DNA of 64,000 nt from Branchipolynoe longqiensis (Eukaryota; Annelida; Polychaeta; Phyllodocida; Polynoidae), in contig CM059186.1 in the NCBI GenBank assembly GCA_030323885.1, forward strand, positions 171,105,230 to 171,169,229, in the 5' to 3' direction. The position numbers and the translations under genes are program-made. The first letter of the stretch is position 1, and each line of letters begins with the position of its first letter. The notes under the pieces were generated by a model. That model saw only the letters and a list, made by a program, of their open reading frames with translations, did no database searches and was not told the origin of the DNA. Of the stretch, positions 42,955 to 52,496 are shown one piece after another.

Positions 42955-43062
42955 TTGATGGAGTTTTACATCCTGGCAACATCTAAGGTCATATCAGGAT
43001 GCATCCCAACTTGTGACAGTGTACACTCATGGCGACTTTATAGTGCTGCCCTATTGGGTTGA
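42955..43062 (-). mobile_element. SINE A 3' half, reverse
   Basis: GGAGTTTTACATCCTGGCAA to ATAGTGCTGCCCTATTGGG. It is cut at 43062 by the TTGATTGATTGA tail of a LINE end. Confidence 0.87.
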
Positions 43063-43190
43063 TTGATTGATTGAGTGGTGGTTGCTTTACACCGTGCCAG
43101 CAGCATAGGCCATATTCATGGCGAGAAATGTTTTTTTTCTTTTCAAACCACCGCTTTTACATGTAAAAGCAGACACACAATTATGTGCCA
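43063..43190 (-). mobile_element. LINE 3' UTR end (RTE-like)
   Basis: Starts TTGATTGATTGATTGAGTGG and shares TGGTTGCTTTACACCGTGCC, GGCCATATTCATGGCGA and CCGCTTTTACATGTAAAAGC with 60035-60150. The TTGA tail marks the 3' end, so the element lies on the minus strand. Confidence 0.7.
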
Positions 43191-43311
43191 ATTGACACTC
43201 ATTAAATTAAAAATCTCACAATGATATATTTGTGGCCGAGGCAGACATTCCCGTAAAAAAAGAAAAGATTTATTAATAATTGATAGAATTTATTTAGTAA
43301 ACTATACTAGG

Positions 43312-43602
43312 GTGGGAGACCAAGCCGCCGAGGAGTCCCCAGCCGAGTCAAACGAATGACTTACAAAATTGATACTTGTCGCTACCTAGCATGGTGCTCG
43401 GCATCAATAGGATAGGGCAAGGACTGGTTAGCTGAGTGTCAGGATAATGTGACTGAGTGGGATATCAGGTCATGGTGTTGGCAGACTGATGTCAGTGTGG
43501 CAGCACTATAAAGTCGCCATGAGTGCACACACTATCAAAAGTTGGTGTCCATCCTGATATGATCTTAGATGTTGCTAGGACGTGAAACCCCAACAAACCA
43601 AC
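43312..43602 (+). mobile_element. SINE A, head degenerate
   Basis: From CCCCAGCCGAGTCAAACGAA to TTGCTAGGACGTGAAACCCC. The tRNA-like part is unrecognisable. Confidence 0.88.
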
Positions 43603-43830
43603 CTCAGTCCCAAATAATGTGTTCCCAGACGGAGATCAGCAGGCCCGTCGATAGGAGCGGTCAGGTGGTATAGATGACATGGACGCCATAGCAGGTTTCA
43701 ACGGCCGGCCTCTGCAACGCCGAGCCCCCTGGCGGCGAACTCTGGCACCAACGGGCGGGAGGGGGCACTCAAAGTCCGGTAGAGGGCGCCCGTGTATAGG
43801 TCACGTGTTTGCAGTGAGGCCCGCCCATTA

Positions 43831-45642
43831 TTAAAGTTGCATGGTCCGATGAAATATAATTTTGTCAAAATTAAAACTACTTACATTTGATCCTATATAT
43901 CCAACTTAGATACTGGTGTAGGAGCTAATGATTTGGGACAGCATATACAGAAAAACCAGTGAATTTATAACCTCAACCTATTGGACACTCACTTTCTTTG
44001 AAACACCCATTATGCAATGAGGCCAATTGCGTTAGCCCCCCCCCCTCCCTGCCAAGTAGGCCTACTGTGCAAGGCCATAGAGGGGGAAGGGGAATTGAGG
44101 TGGATGTTGCCCCTCCCCTCCACGTTGGATATTCAATGCTGTTTGGTAAATTCTATAAATATAATTAAACAATTTGGGTAATTTAAATTTTGAAACTTTT
44201 ACATTTGTCAATTAAATTTGCATCTGCCATCGGGACTATGTATGGTATGAGGGAGGATGAGACATGGATGACATAACAGTAAATAATAACAGAGCAATAA
44301 TATGTACATGAGAAATGCAAGCAGTACGCATATCCTTGGCGGCCTAAATGTATGTGAGGATGCGCATGCATGTGTTTTGCGCGCATCCGTTTGAAATTTG
44401 TCAGTTACACTGTATATAAAAATAAAAGGAAAAAGTTTTGTTGTTATTGAATGTAAAAAGAAGTGAACCATATTTGAAAGTTTTTCACTTTTAGATCTTT
44501 TGTATGAGCTAATGCAGCAGCCATCCCATGCTGGCCACATCAGCCGGGCCTGAGCATTAATAGTTTGATGGGATCCGCCGCAAATACACAGGTTTCCGGT
44601 TTTAATGCTATGATGGCAGCAGCCGTTCTGGTTGTGCCTATGAGTTATCATTTGGACTGGATCCATCGCAAATGTGCCGGTTTTTGGGCTTAATGCTATG
44701 ATGGCAGCAGCCATATTCTACGATCCAGCCGGACCTGAGCATTAATGGCTTGACAGGATCTGCCACAAATGCGTAGATCTCCAGGTTTAATGCTATGATG
44801 GCAGAAACTGTTCTGTTCATGCTTCATCGTTTGGACGGGATCCATCGCAAATGCGCCAGGTTCTGGGCGTAACGCCATTCTGCAGCGCATGTGTCGGCGG
44901 ATGGCTTGGGATCGCAGATCCTGCAGTTCATCATAGGTGAGTGTAGAAACTGATATGGTGATACAACCCCAGGCTGTCCTCCGATGCATACGCTATGGAA
45001 CGGCGCATTTGCGATGGATCCCTTCCAAACAATAACACATAGGCATGCACAGAACGGCTGCTGCAATCATAGCATTAAACCGAGAAAGCTGCGCAATTGC
45101 GGTGGATCCCATCAAACCATTAATGCTCAGGCCCGGCTGAATCATAGAATGTGCAGTTTGGTGGGTGGATGCATAGTTTGATGTTTTGACATTTCTGCCA
45201 TTGGGACAATGTCAATCATATACCGATGTATATGTGATGTTGGATATTCGATGCTACTTGGCCCATTCGATAGATTAAACATTCTACAAAATAATATTTT
45301 GTTAAAAACCCTAGTGCCATGGGCCTATGGCAACAATCTGTTCCCAGAATGCTCAAAACCCAAACAGAAATACCTACCTACAGCCCTGTCAGGTTCCAGA
45401 ATTAGTAGGTCATCTCATATCATGTGGTCACCGCGAGATGACCATCTGGGTCATAGCCACAGGACTTTTGGCAAGCTTGTCAAAATTATGTTGGGTTCTT
45501 TCAGCTCAAATTGTTCAAAACTAGTCATTTTTCATCAAAATCACTCCGATCTAATGATCAGTAGCTCATAACGATCAATTTAATATATTTATCTAAAAAA
45601 TAATACAAAAATTCAAACGCCATCGGGACCAGGCAACTTTAA
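43831..45642. mobile_element. F4 MITE (TTAA-type) with ~1.5-kb insertion
   Basis: TTAA at 43831-43834 and 45639-45642. TIRs AGTTGCATGGTCCGATG and CATCGGGACCAGGCAACT. F4 right-half sequence follows the left end (to about 43935) and F4 left-half sequence precedes the right end (from about 45465). The ~1.5 kb between is foreign and contains the inverted tandem array at 44517-45148. Confidence 0.82.
44517..45148. repeat. Inverted tandem array of a ~190-bp dimer
   Basis: Left arm (44517-44870): two dimers, each made of a GCCGGGCCTGAGCATTAATA / GGGATCCGCCGCAAAT half and a GGATCCATCGCAAATGTGCC half, joined by AATGCTATGATGGCAGCAG. Right arm (44985-45148): one dimer inverted (GGCGCATTTGCGATGGATCC, ATCATAGCATTAAACC, GGTGGATCCCATCAAACC, TTAATGCTCAGGCCCGGC). 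About 110 bp of unrelated DNA lies at the centre. Confidence 0.82.
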
Positions 45643-45659
45643 TGCCATTATCACAGCGG

Positions 45660-45905
45660 GCAGCATGCGACCCCATCTCTCCTACCCCCCTTCCCGGGCC
45701 TGCCCCGGCCCTGCCCCTTCCCCCGGCAAGCCCCCGCCACGTCCCCGGTCCTGCCCTGATCACCGCCCCGACCTCGGCAAGACCCCGCCACGGCACCGCC
45801 GGCCCCGGGCAAGCCACAGCCCCAGTCCCCTCCCCGACCCCGGCCCCGGCACAGTGCCATCCAGGACCCCGGTAAGCCCCCACCCCCGCTCCTTTTCCCC
45901 AGAAA
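45660..45905 (+). repeat. C-rich CCCCGGCCCTGCC tract
   Basis: Low-complexity C/G-rich sequence. Pro/Arg-rich and Gly-rich frames are artefacts. Confidence 0.8.
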
Positions 45906-45907
45906 AT

Positions 45908-46478
45908 TCCGGCTCCGGTGTCGCAGTTTCAGTTCCCAGCAGTTGAAGTTCCCACAATTGCTTCTGCGCATGCGTCAACATCTAACGGCATCGTCTGTGC
46001 ATTGTCAATGGTCGTGAGCAATCTTCACACATAAAAAGTGAAATATCTCTAAAACCAAACCAGCTAGAAACAAATCGCTTGGTACACATATAGAAAACAT
46101 GTTTACCAACACGATTATATTAAATTGATATGGTTAGGGTTCTGGATTTCTATTTATTTTTAATAATGTTTTGCACTCCGCGTACCGCCAAACTCAATGC
46201 ATTGTCAATGTTCGTGAGCAATCCATGCAGAAAAAGTGAAATATCTCTAAAACCACACCACCTAGAAACAAATCGCTTGGTACACATATAGAAAACATGT
46301 TTACCGAAAAGATTATATTAAATTTATAAGGTTAGTCACACTGACACTATAGTGACAGTGATTTGCGGCGATCGGCGATGGTTTAAATCGGGCTAATGTT
46401 GACACATGGGCAGACAATGCTTTGATGCATGTGCAGATGCTTTCTTATTGCTGGGAACTGAAACTGCGACACCAGCCC
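45908..46478. mobile_element. F6 element, version with GTGTCGCAGTTTCAG termini
   Basis: Ends are inverted copies: CCGGTGTCGCAGTTTCAGTT with CCCAGCA on the left; TGCTGGGAACTGAAACTGCG with ACACC on the right. Subterminal TGCGCATGCGTCAACATCTA pairs loosely with TAATGTTGACACATGGGC. The middle holds two minus-strand F6 cores (about 45990-46155 and 46165-46335). GCTTCTGCGCATGCGTCAAC is shared with the F6 copy at 36595. Confidence 0.78.
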
Positions 46479-46739
46479 CGGCCCCAGCCCGCCCCTACCG
46501 CGGGACCCGGCCGGCCGATATGCCGCCGTGATCCCGCCAGATGGGAGTTGACCACCAATGGCTTGACCGGTCAGATAACTCAATAGCCTGTCAGCCGCCG
46601 GGCGGGCTATCTAGCCGCCAGGATTACACCGGCCACCCCCCCCCCCTACCCACCTCCCATCCCCCGCCCCCGGTCACACTGACCGTCACCAGGCGGCGGG
46701 TCGATGCTGATGAGTGGCAGGGCCTAGTATTGCGCACAG

Positions 46740-47105
46740 TATTGTCGGAGAGAGCGGGGAAGGGGGGAATGGAGAGAGGAGGGGAGGGAGGGGGAGAGGG
46801 GATGGGGGGGCAGGGAGAAGGGGAGGGGGTAGGGGAAGGGAATGGGGAGGGAGAGGGGGGGAGGGAGATGGGAGAAGAGGAGGGGGAGGGGGAGAGGGAG
46901 AAGGAGAGTGGAGGCGGAGGGAGAAGGAACGGGAAGTGGAGGGGAAGGGTTGGGGGAGGTGGAGAGGGGAGAGGTGTGGGAGAAGGGGAGGGGGGAGTGG
47001 GGGAGAGGGAGGACAGGGGGAGGGGAAAGGGGACTGGAAAGAGGGGGGAAAGGGACGGAAATGGGGAGAAAGGGAGGGGGAGGAAGAGACGGGGAGAGGG
47101 TGAGG
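46740..47105 (+). repeat. GGGGAGAGGGGGAG purine-rich tract
   Basis: Long G/A low-complexity stretch. The overlapping frames on both strands are artefacts. Confidence 0.92.
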
Positions 47106-47257
47106 AGTGTGCTACAAAAGCATGTTGGGATTCGAACCCGCACTTCTGCCATTCCACGGCGAGTTTCCAAACCATTACTATATTGAGAATCCCTTGTGAA
47201 ATCCACCTACCCAAAAAAAACATCTGTGTATGTGGCATTTCAAGTGGGGCGCGGGAG
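47106..47257. other. Spacer with a B-box-like remnant
   Basis: GTTGGGATTCGAACCCGCAC near 47124 resembles a tRNA T-arm, but I cannot extend it to a full tRNA. It is probably a tRNA or SINE remnant. Confidence 0.4.
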
Positions 47258-47510
47258 GTCTTTGTTGTTTTACGTCCTAGCAACATCTCAGGTCATATGA
47301 GGATGGGTACCGACTTGTGACAGTGCACACTCATGGCGACTTTATAGTGCTGCCCCACTGGGAAATCAGGCCATAAGCACCATGACCCAATATCCCACTC
47401 AGTCACATTATTCTGACCCTGAGCTAACCAGTCCTTGCTTTATCCTATTAATGAGGAGTGGCAGGCTAGGAAGCGACAAGTATCAATTTTAAAGTCATTG
47501 GTTTGACTAT
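47258..47510 (-). mobile_element. SINE A, headless, reverse
   Basis: TTGTTTTACGTCCTAGCAAC to AAAGTCATTGGTTTGACT. Confidence 0.88.
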
Positions 47511-47567
47511 AACCATATGCTATGCCATTGCCCAAGTTATTTACCTTTCAAAATTATTTGTTCACCA

Positions 47568-47915
47568 ACATCAAAGTAAAGCTTGTTTTATTTAACGACA
47601 CCTCTAGAGCGCATTGATTTTTATCATCAGCTATTGGACGTCAAACATATGGTGACATATTCCTTTGGAGGAAATCTGCTGCCCGCCACATAGGCTCTTT
47701 ATGATAAGTAGCAAGGGGTCTTTTATATGCACTTTCCCACAGACAGGACAGCACATAGCACAGCCTTTGATGAGCCAGTTGTGGGCCACTGGTTGGAACA
47801 GAAAATAGCCCAAACAGTAAATGGGTCCACTGAGCAGGATCGATAGGATGATCGACAACTTCACAGGTGGACACTCAACCGCCTGAGCTACATCCCACTC
47901 CCCTTCACTTACATC
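47568..47915 (-). mobile_element. SINE C (tRNA-derived), reverse
   Basis: On the minus strand: a tRNA-like head with GTAGCTCAGGCGGTTGAGTG, then CAGTGGACCCATTTACTGTT, GGCTATTTTCTGTTCCAACC, TGCATATAAAAGACCCCTTG and the 3' end GGTGTCGTTAAATAAAACAA. ACATCAA lies on both sides (possible target duplication). This SINE type is widespread in molluscs as I remember it. Copy 2 is at 58246. Confidence 0.85.
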
Positions 47916-47980
47916 AAGAAACATTGGGAATACCTTGCGCATCAGTACATTCATGACATGGTGGTCATTCAGGTCTGCGA

Positions 47981-48334
47981 TTAAAGTTGCATAGTCCGAT
48001 GATGTTGAGTTTCTGTAATTTTTCTGAGATAAATAGATTAACCTGATCGTTATAATCGACCTTACTTTAGCTTCAAGTCCTGTTTATTTTAAACAGTTAT
48101 GTTTTGAGATATTTGAAGTGCAAACATATCAAATTAGTTTTGGCAAGCTTGCCAAAACTCTGACACCATAGGCTTTAGCAGTAACAGGTTCTATTAAATT
48201 GCCTCAGTATTCCCTGCTATGTGGCAACAAATGCTTAATACATGCATCAGTATCTAAGTTAGATATGTAGAATCAATTCCAGATAATTGTTTTGGTTTTG
48301 AAAATTTGATGCTTCATCGGACTATGCAGCTTAG
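47981..48334. mobile_element. F4 MITE (TTAA-type), uninterrupted reference copy
   Basis: TTAA at 47981 and TTAG at 48331. TIRs AGTTGCATAGTCCGATGA and TCATCGGACTATGCAGC. 354 bp. Interior blocks GAGATATTTGAAGTGCAAAC, TTTTGGCAAGCTTGCCAAAA (a 20-bp palindrome) and ATGCATCAGTATCTAAGTTA define the family. Confidence 0.88.
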
Positions 48335-48335
48335 A

Positions 48336-48676
48336 CATCAGACGGGATGGCCGAATGAGTTAGAGCATCCGTCTTCCGTGTTGGTAGTCCATGGGATCGT
48401 GGGTTCGAACCCTGGTTGAGTCAAACCAATGACTTAAAAATTGATACTTGTCACTTCCTAGCCAGGTGCTTGGCATTATTAGGATAGGACAAGGACTGGT
48501 TGGCTCAGTGTCAGGATAATGTGACTGAGTGGGATATCAGGTCATGGTGCTGACAGCCTGGTCTCCCAGTGGGGCAGTACTATAAAGTCACCATGAGTGC
48601 GCACTGTCACAAGTCGGTACCCGTCCTGATATGACCTTAGATGTTGCTAGTACATAAACCAACAACAAACAAACAT
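48336..48676 (+). mobile_element. SINE A, full length
   Basis: GGGATGGCCGAATGAGTTAG head, GGGTTCGAACCC B box, tail AAACCAACAACAAACAAAC. It is one of the best preserved copies and directly follows the F4 end. Confidence 0.94.
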
Positions 48677-48787
48677 AGACACCAGACACTACGTACTACC
48701 AGCCAGCAATTTACAACCTGCCAAGCATAGTTTATCACATCATTGTGGACAAACCATTTACCCGAACTACTTCACATTTTCAAAAAC

Positions 48788-49605
48788 ACCAGACGCGATG
48801 GCCGAATGAGTTGAGCGTCATCTACCGTTTTGGTAGATCGTAGGATTCGAACCCTGGTCGAGTCAAACCAATGAGCTAAAAATTGATAGTTGTCACTTCC
48901 CAGCTTGGCACTCAGCATTAATAGTATTGTAGTGGTCTGCACTGACCTCTTAGGCAAGTAACCACATAGACAGGTAGGCGTGGGGAGTGTGTTGATATCA
49001 GGGAGCCTAGGTGGTGTAATGGTTAGCACACTGGCCCGGAATGCAAAGAGATGTGGGTTCGAGTCCCGCTCTAGGCACAGTATTTCCCATTTTCATCACC
49101 CCCACGACACTGGTTGCCGTGATCAGGATCCTGTACAAGCTTTGCGCTGTATGGTTGTTGAACCTACCCTGTGTATGTATGTGTTAGTGCATTGCCTGTA
49201 TGTATGTAATTGTAAGCATTACAAGACTTACAATTCCAGGGGGACGAGTGTAGTGGTCTGCACTGACCTCTCAGGCAAGTAACCACATAGACAGGTAGGC
49301 GTGGGGAGTGTGTTGATATCAGGGAGCCTAGGTGGTGTAATGGTTAGCACACTGGCCCGGAATGCAAAGAGATGTGGGTTCGAGTCCCGCTCTAGGCACA
49401 GTATTTCCCATTTTCATCACCCCCATGACAGTATATATGGCAATGACTGGTTGGATATTGGGTCATGGTGCTGGCGGCCTGATTTCCCAGTGGGGCAGCA
49501 CTATAAATAAAGTCGCCATGGGTGTGCACTGTCACAAGTCAGTGTCCGTCCTGACATGACCTTGACCTTATATATTGCCAGGACGTAAAGCTCCAACAAC
49601 CAACG
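48788..49605 (+). mobile_element. SINE A interrupted by SINE B repeats
   Basis: The head and first third (GCGATGGCCGAATGAGTTGA to CTCAGCATTAATAGTAT) end near 48926. The body resumes at about 49436 (TATATGGCAATGACTGGTTG) and runs to AAAGCTCCAACAACCAAC. Confidence 0.88.
48930..49432 (+). mobile_element. SINE B in tandem, 321-bp period
   Basis: The first unit starts at 48930 and the second at 49251, both with TAGTGGTCTGCACTGACCTC. The tRNA-like parts lie near 49006-49080 and 49327-49400. The first unit includes ~170 bp downstream (TGTTGAACCTACCCTGTG, CAATTCCAGGGGGACGAGTG); the second is cut off after CATTTTCATCACCCCCATGA. AGTAT occurs at both junctions with SINE A. Confidence 0.9.
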
Positions 49606-49962
49606 TACTCAAAAACACATTCCAAAATACTAACTTTATAACCACAGCCCTTCACCTAACCGCACTCAGAATAACAGAATAAACAAACCATTCTACTAAC
49701 ACTACATCTTAAAACCCGACCTCCATCATCGTGACACCTGAGCCATTCACACTGAAGGTACACAAACTAGGGAACTGAAACCATTCACCTAACCACTCTT
49801 ATAACTGGGTGCTCTAATCAATACACATGGATTTGTAACCCACACATACCATCTCCCACAACTCAACCCAGCATGTTTTTGTTATTACAGATATTGATGA
49901 AGCACAGGAGATTTAAAACGCAGACAATTGGCCTTCCTCATTCCACTGCTCCTTGTCCTATC
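49606..49962. other. Unclassified stretch
   Basis: No feature recognised. Confidence 0.4.
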
Positions 49963-50504
49963 TTATGGTGCTGTCACATTACGACGCTTCTCACCAACGC
50001 GCATCGACGTATGTGATTTTTTGGCGGAACATCGGGATACGTCAGGAAGCGTTAGGCACGCGTTGGTATTCATTGATGGATGGCGAGGGTCGGCAGCGCG
50101 CGTCAGGGAATTGGCGAAGTTTTGTGCTTGCACAAAACTTTTGACGTGCGACAATGCGCGGGTGCTAACATTATGGTGACGTTAGGGGCGAGTCGAGATA
50201 CGTTAAACGCGCTGGAATAACGTTATGCAAACATTATGCACACGCCGCGCGCGCGTGAGGGTCGTTCCCACACATTGCGCCAAACTGTTGCTTTGTTTGC
50301 TTGTTGTTGTTTTATGCCCTACCAACATCTAAGGTCATATCAGGACGGCGCGCCAAACTATTATTTTCTTTCTCACAACGTCGGCCGCACGCTACCAATA
50401 CGCTGCTGCGCTGACGCCGAAAAGTTTGATGTGTCTCAACGATTAAAAGTGATTTTTCACATTGGCGGCGCGCTGGAGAGAAGCGTCGTAATGTGACAGG
50501 CCCA
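49963..50504. mobile_element. F1 MITE, copy 4
   Basis: Left end GGTGCTGTCACATTACGACG, right end GTCGTAATGTGACAGGCCC. The palindrome (one change) is at 50117-50140. The TTAA duplication is no longer visible. A SINE A tail is inserted at 50290-50349. Confidence 0.85.
50290..50349 (-). mobile_element. Isolated SINE A tail with 13-bp target duplication
   Basis: Only the tail (TTTTATGCCCTACCAACATC, TAAGGTCATATCAGGACGG) is present. GCGCCAAACTGTT (50277-50289) and GCGCCAAACTATT (50350-50362) flank it. Confidence 0.87.
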
Positions 50505-50519
50505 AGCTAGACCTGTGGC

Positions 50520-50640
50520 GGGTGACAAGTATAACATTTTAAGTCATTGCTTTGTCTCGGCCAGAGAACTCGTGACCCGCCTGCCACATGGGAAGTGGGA
50601 GTTCAACTCATCCGGGCACCCTGTCTGACTCAAGCTGTTT
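50520..50640 (-). mobile_element. SINE A head remnant, reverse
   Basis: GACAAGTATAACATTTTAAG and TCATTGCTTTGTCTCGGCCA correspond to the SINE A section between head and middle. Strongly diverged. Confidence 0.6.
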
Positions 50641-51029
50641 AATTATCGAAAGCACTATGACTGAGCTGTGACTAAAATAACACATAATAGATGGAAGACC
50701 CACAGTCAGTTACACTTGTGATCCCTGCACATTCTTCACATCGATTTTGTTGTTGTTTTTGTTGTGTGTGTGTGGGGGGGGGGGGCAGGTAGAAGTATTT
50801 GGTTAAAATAACCATGCTTTATTGGAGGAATGGGGGGATAATTGGAATAAACTTAGCATGGCGATTGGTGGTGAACTGAACATTTCTGAAGTAAGGGTGA
50901 TGTAATTTATGCACTACACTCGTCAATAAACTACATGAAATAAACCTATATATATGCATTATATGTAGATTGTATCGTGTGATATGTATGGTTGGATGTA
51001 TGCAGAGATGTAGTTTGTCTTACTCTCAC
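50641..51029. other. Unclassified, with GT/poly-G
   Basis: GTGTGTGTGTGG runs into poly-G at about 50773-50785. Nothing else recognised. Confidence 0.45.
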
Positions 51030-51085
51030 TTTAAAGTTGCATAACTCGATGGATTTGAATTTCTGGCATATTTTTAACATAGGGT
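51030..51085. mobile_element. F4 terminal fragment
   Basis: TTTAAAGTTGCATAACTCGA and TTTCTGGCATATTTTTAACA resemble the F4 left end. Confidence 0.55.
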
Positions 51086-51089
51086 CATC

Positions 51090-51525
51090 GTGTGGAAGAA
51101 TTTCATGCATTTGTTTTTGTCGTGCCTCTGAAATATAGTGGGATTGTCTTATTTTATGTGCATTCAGTCTGAATATGATCGTAAATTTGTGCATGCTTTC
51201 AATCTTGAAATTGGGGGTGTGCTTCTATTGGGTAGCGTGCTTCTATTGGGACATATGAGACTGTCTCAAAAGGTGCTAAGCAATATGTGACAAAACTTTG
51301 TCCATAGAAACGATCAACACACTATCTACTTATGCATTTGCTCAGGATAAACTGATTTGTTTTTTACATGGTGTTTAATAATCCCAATAGAATACATATT
51401 GATTTGAAGCAAATGTCCTTGTGTTTTCAGTGTAACCGTTTCTGTGCTGTTTTGTGTCAATCGTTACTATGGACAAAAAAAAGAAGAGTTAGCACCTTTT
51501 GAGACAGGCTCATAATCATATACAG
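51090..51525 (-). mobile_element. Mariner-like MITE copy 2, interrupted by F5
   Basis: GTGCCTCTGAAATATAGTGG, GATTGTCTTATTTTATGTGC, TTGAAATTGGGGGTGTGCTT and GCGTGCTTCTATTGGGACAT match the inverse of 13538-13769. The last bases of its TIR (CATATACAG) appear at 51517-51525, beyond the F5 insertion. The left boundary is approximate. Confidence 0.75.
51257..51511. mobile_element. F5 MITE, copy 2
   Basis: Ends GAGACTGTCTCAAAAGGTGC and AGCACCTTTTGAGACAGGCTC (last 20 count). It is the inverse of 32610-32841, sharing TTTGCTCAGGATAAACTGAT and TGTAACCGTTTCTGTGCTGT. Confidence 0.87.
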
Positions 51526-51707
51526 TTATATACTTATACAGTGCTCAAAGTCAGTGGTTAAGCGAGTCTTTTCACTAATGACATTGTTGATGTTTGATGA
51601 TGTGAAACTAGGCAATACGGCGACCTAGCTTGGGATTTTCAGGTGGTAGACAGATGGAATAAAACTCGATGGAATAAAACTCGATGGAATAAAATGCTAT
51701 AAAACAT

Positions 51708-51855
51708 TTTAGTGGTCTGCACTGACCTGTCAGGCAAGGAGCCGCATATACAGGTAGGCATGGGTAGTGTGGTAATATCAGGGAGCCTGTGTGGTGTAAT
51801 GGTTAGCACACTGGCCCCGAATGCAATATTTCCCATTTTCATCACCCCCACGACA
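51708..51855 (+). mobile_element. SINE B, internally deleted
   Basis: AGTGGTCTGCACTGACCTGT, A box region TGGTGTAATGGTTAGCACAC, then a jump from GCCCCGAATGCA to ATATTTCCCATTTTCATC, removing the B box. Confidence 0.85.
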
Positions 51856-51933
51856 ACATCATATATTTTAATAATAAAATATTTGTAATCTCAGATGGTA
51901 TGCAGCTGCGTACGTGCGTATATGGAACCAGAC

Positions 51934-52285
51934 AGGATGGCCGAATGAGTTGAGCGTCCGTCTCCTGTGTTGGGAGATCGGGGGATCCGAACACATGGAT
52001 ACATGGGTTCGAAACCTAGTCGAGTCAAACCAATGACGTAAAAATGTATACTTGTTGCTTCCTAGCCCGGCGCTCGGCACTATTAGGATCGGGCAAGTAC
52101 TGGTTGGCTCAGTGTCAGGATGTGACTGAGTGGGATATCAGGCCGTGGTGCTGGCGGCCTGGTCTCCCAGTGGGGCAGCACTATACAGTCACCATGAGTG
52201 TGCACTGTCACAAGTCGGTGCCTGTCCTGATATGACCTTAGATGTTGCTAGGACATAGAACAACAAACAAAAAACAAACAAAAAC
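51934..52285 (+). mobile_element. SINE A, full length
   Basis: GGATGGCCGAATGAGTTGAG head, duplicated B-box area, complete middle and tail ending AACAACAAACAAAAAACAAA. Confidence 0.93.
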
Positions 52286-52496
52286 GCTTATATGGAAGCT
52301 AAGCCCTTGCAATAATAGCAGAACAGGCTAGCACCTCTTGTCTGTCTGGCCTTTGAAATGGCCACAGTAGCGACATCTGTGAAAGCAAAGGCCAGGGGAC
52401 CAGGCTGGCCTGAAAACTCGTTAAATTAGTCCTGCGGCATCTTCTGTGTTAAAACCCTGCGCTAACACAAGCGGGAGCGTGTTTTATAGACGCCTC
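52286..52496. other. Unclassified spacer
   Basis: Nothing recognised. Confidence 0.4.

Noticed and set aside
45593..45981. Gly/Arg/Pro-rich frames and a CpG-island-like GC peak.
   Set aside because: C-rich low-complexity DNA next to an F6 element. No exon, start or promoter evidence.
46541..47320. 259-residue Gly/Glu/Arg-rich frame.
   Set aside because: It lies in a purine tract and is mirrored by a Pro/Ser-rich frame on the other strand. Its C-terminal part is antisense SINE A.
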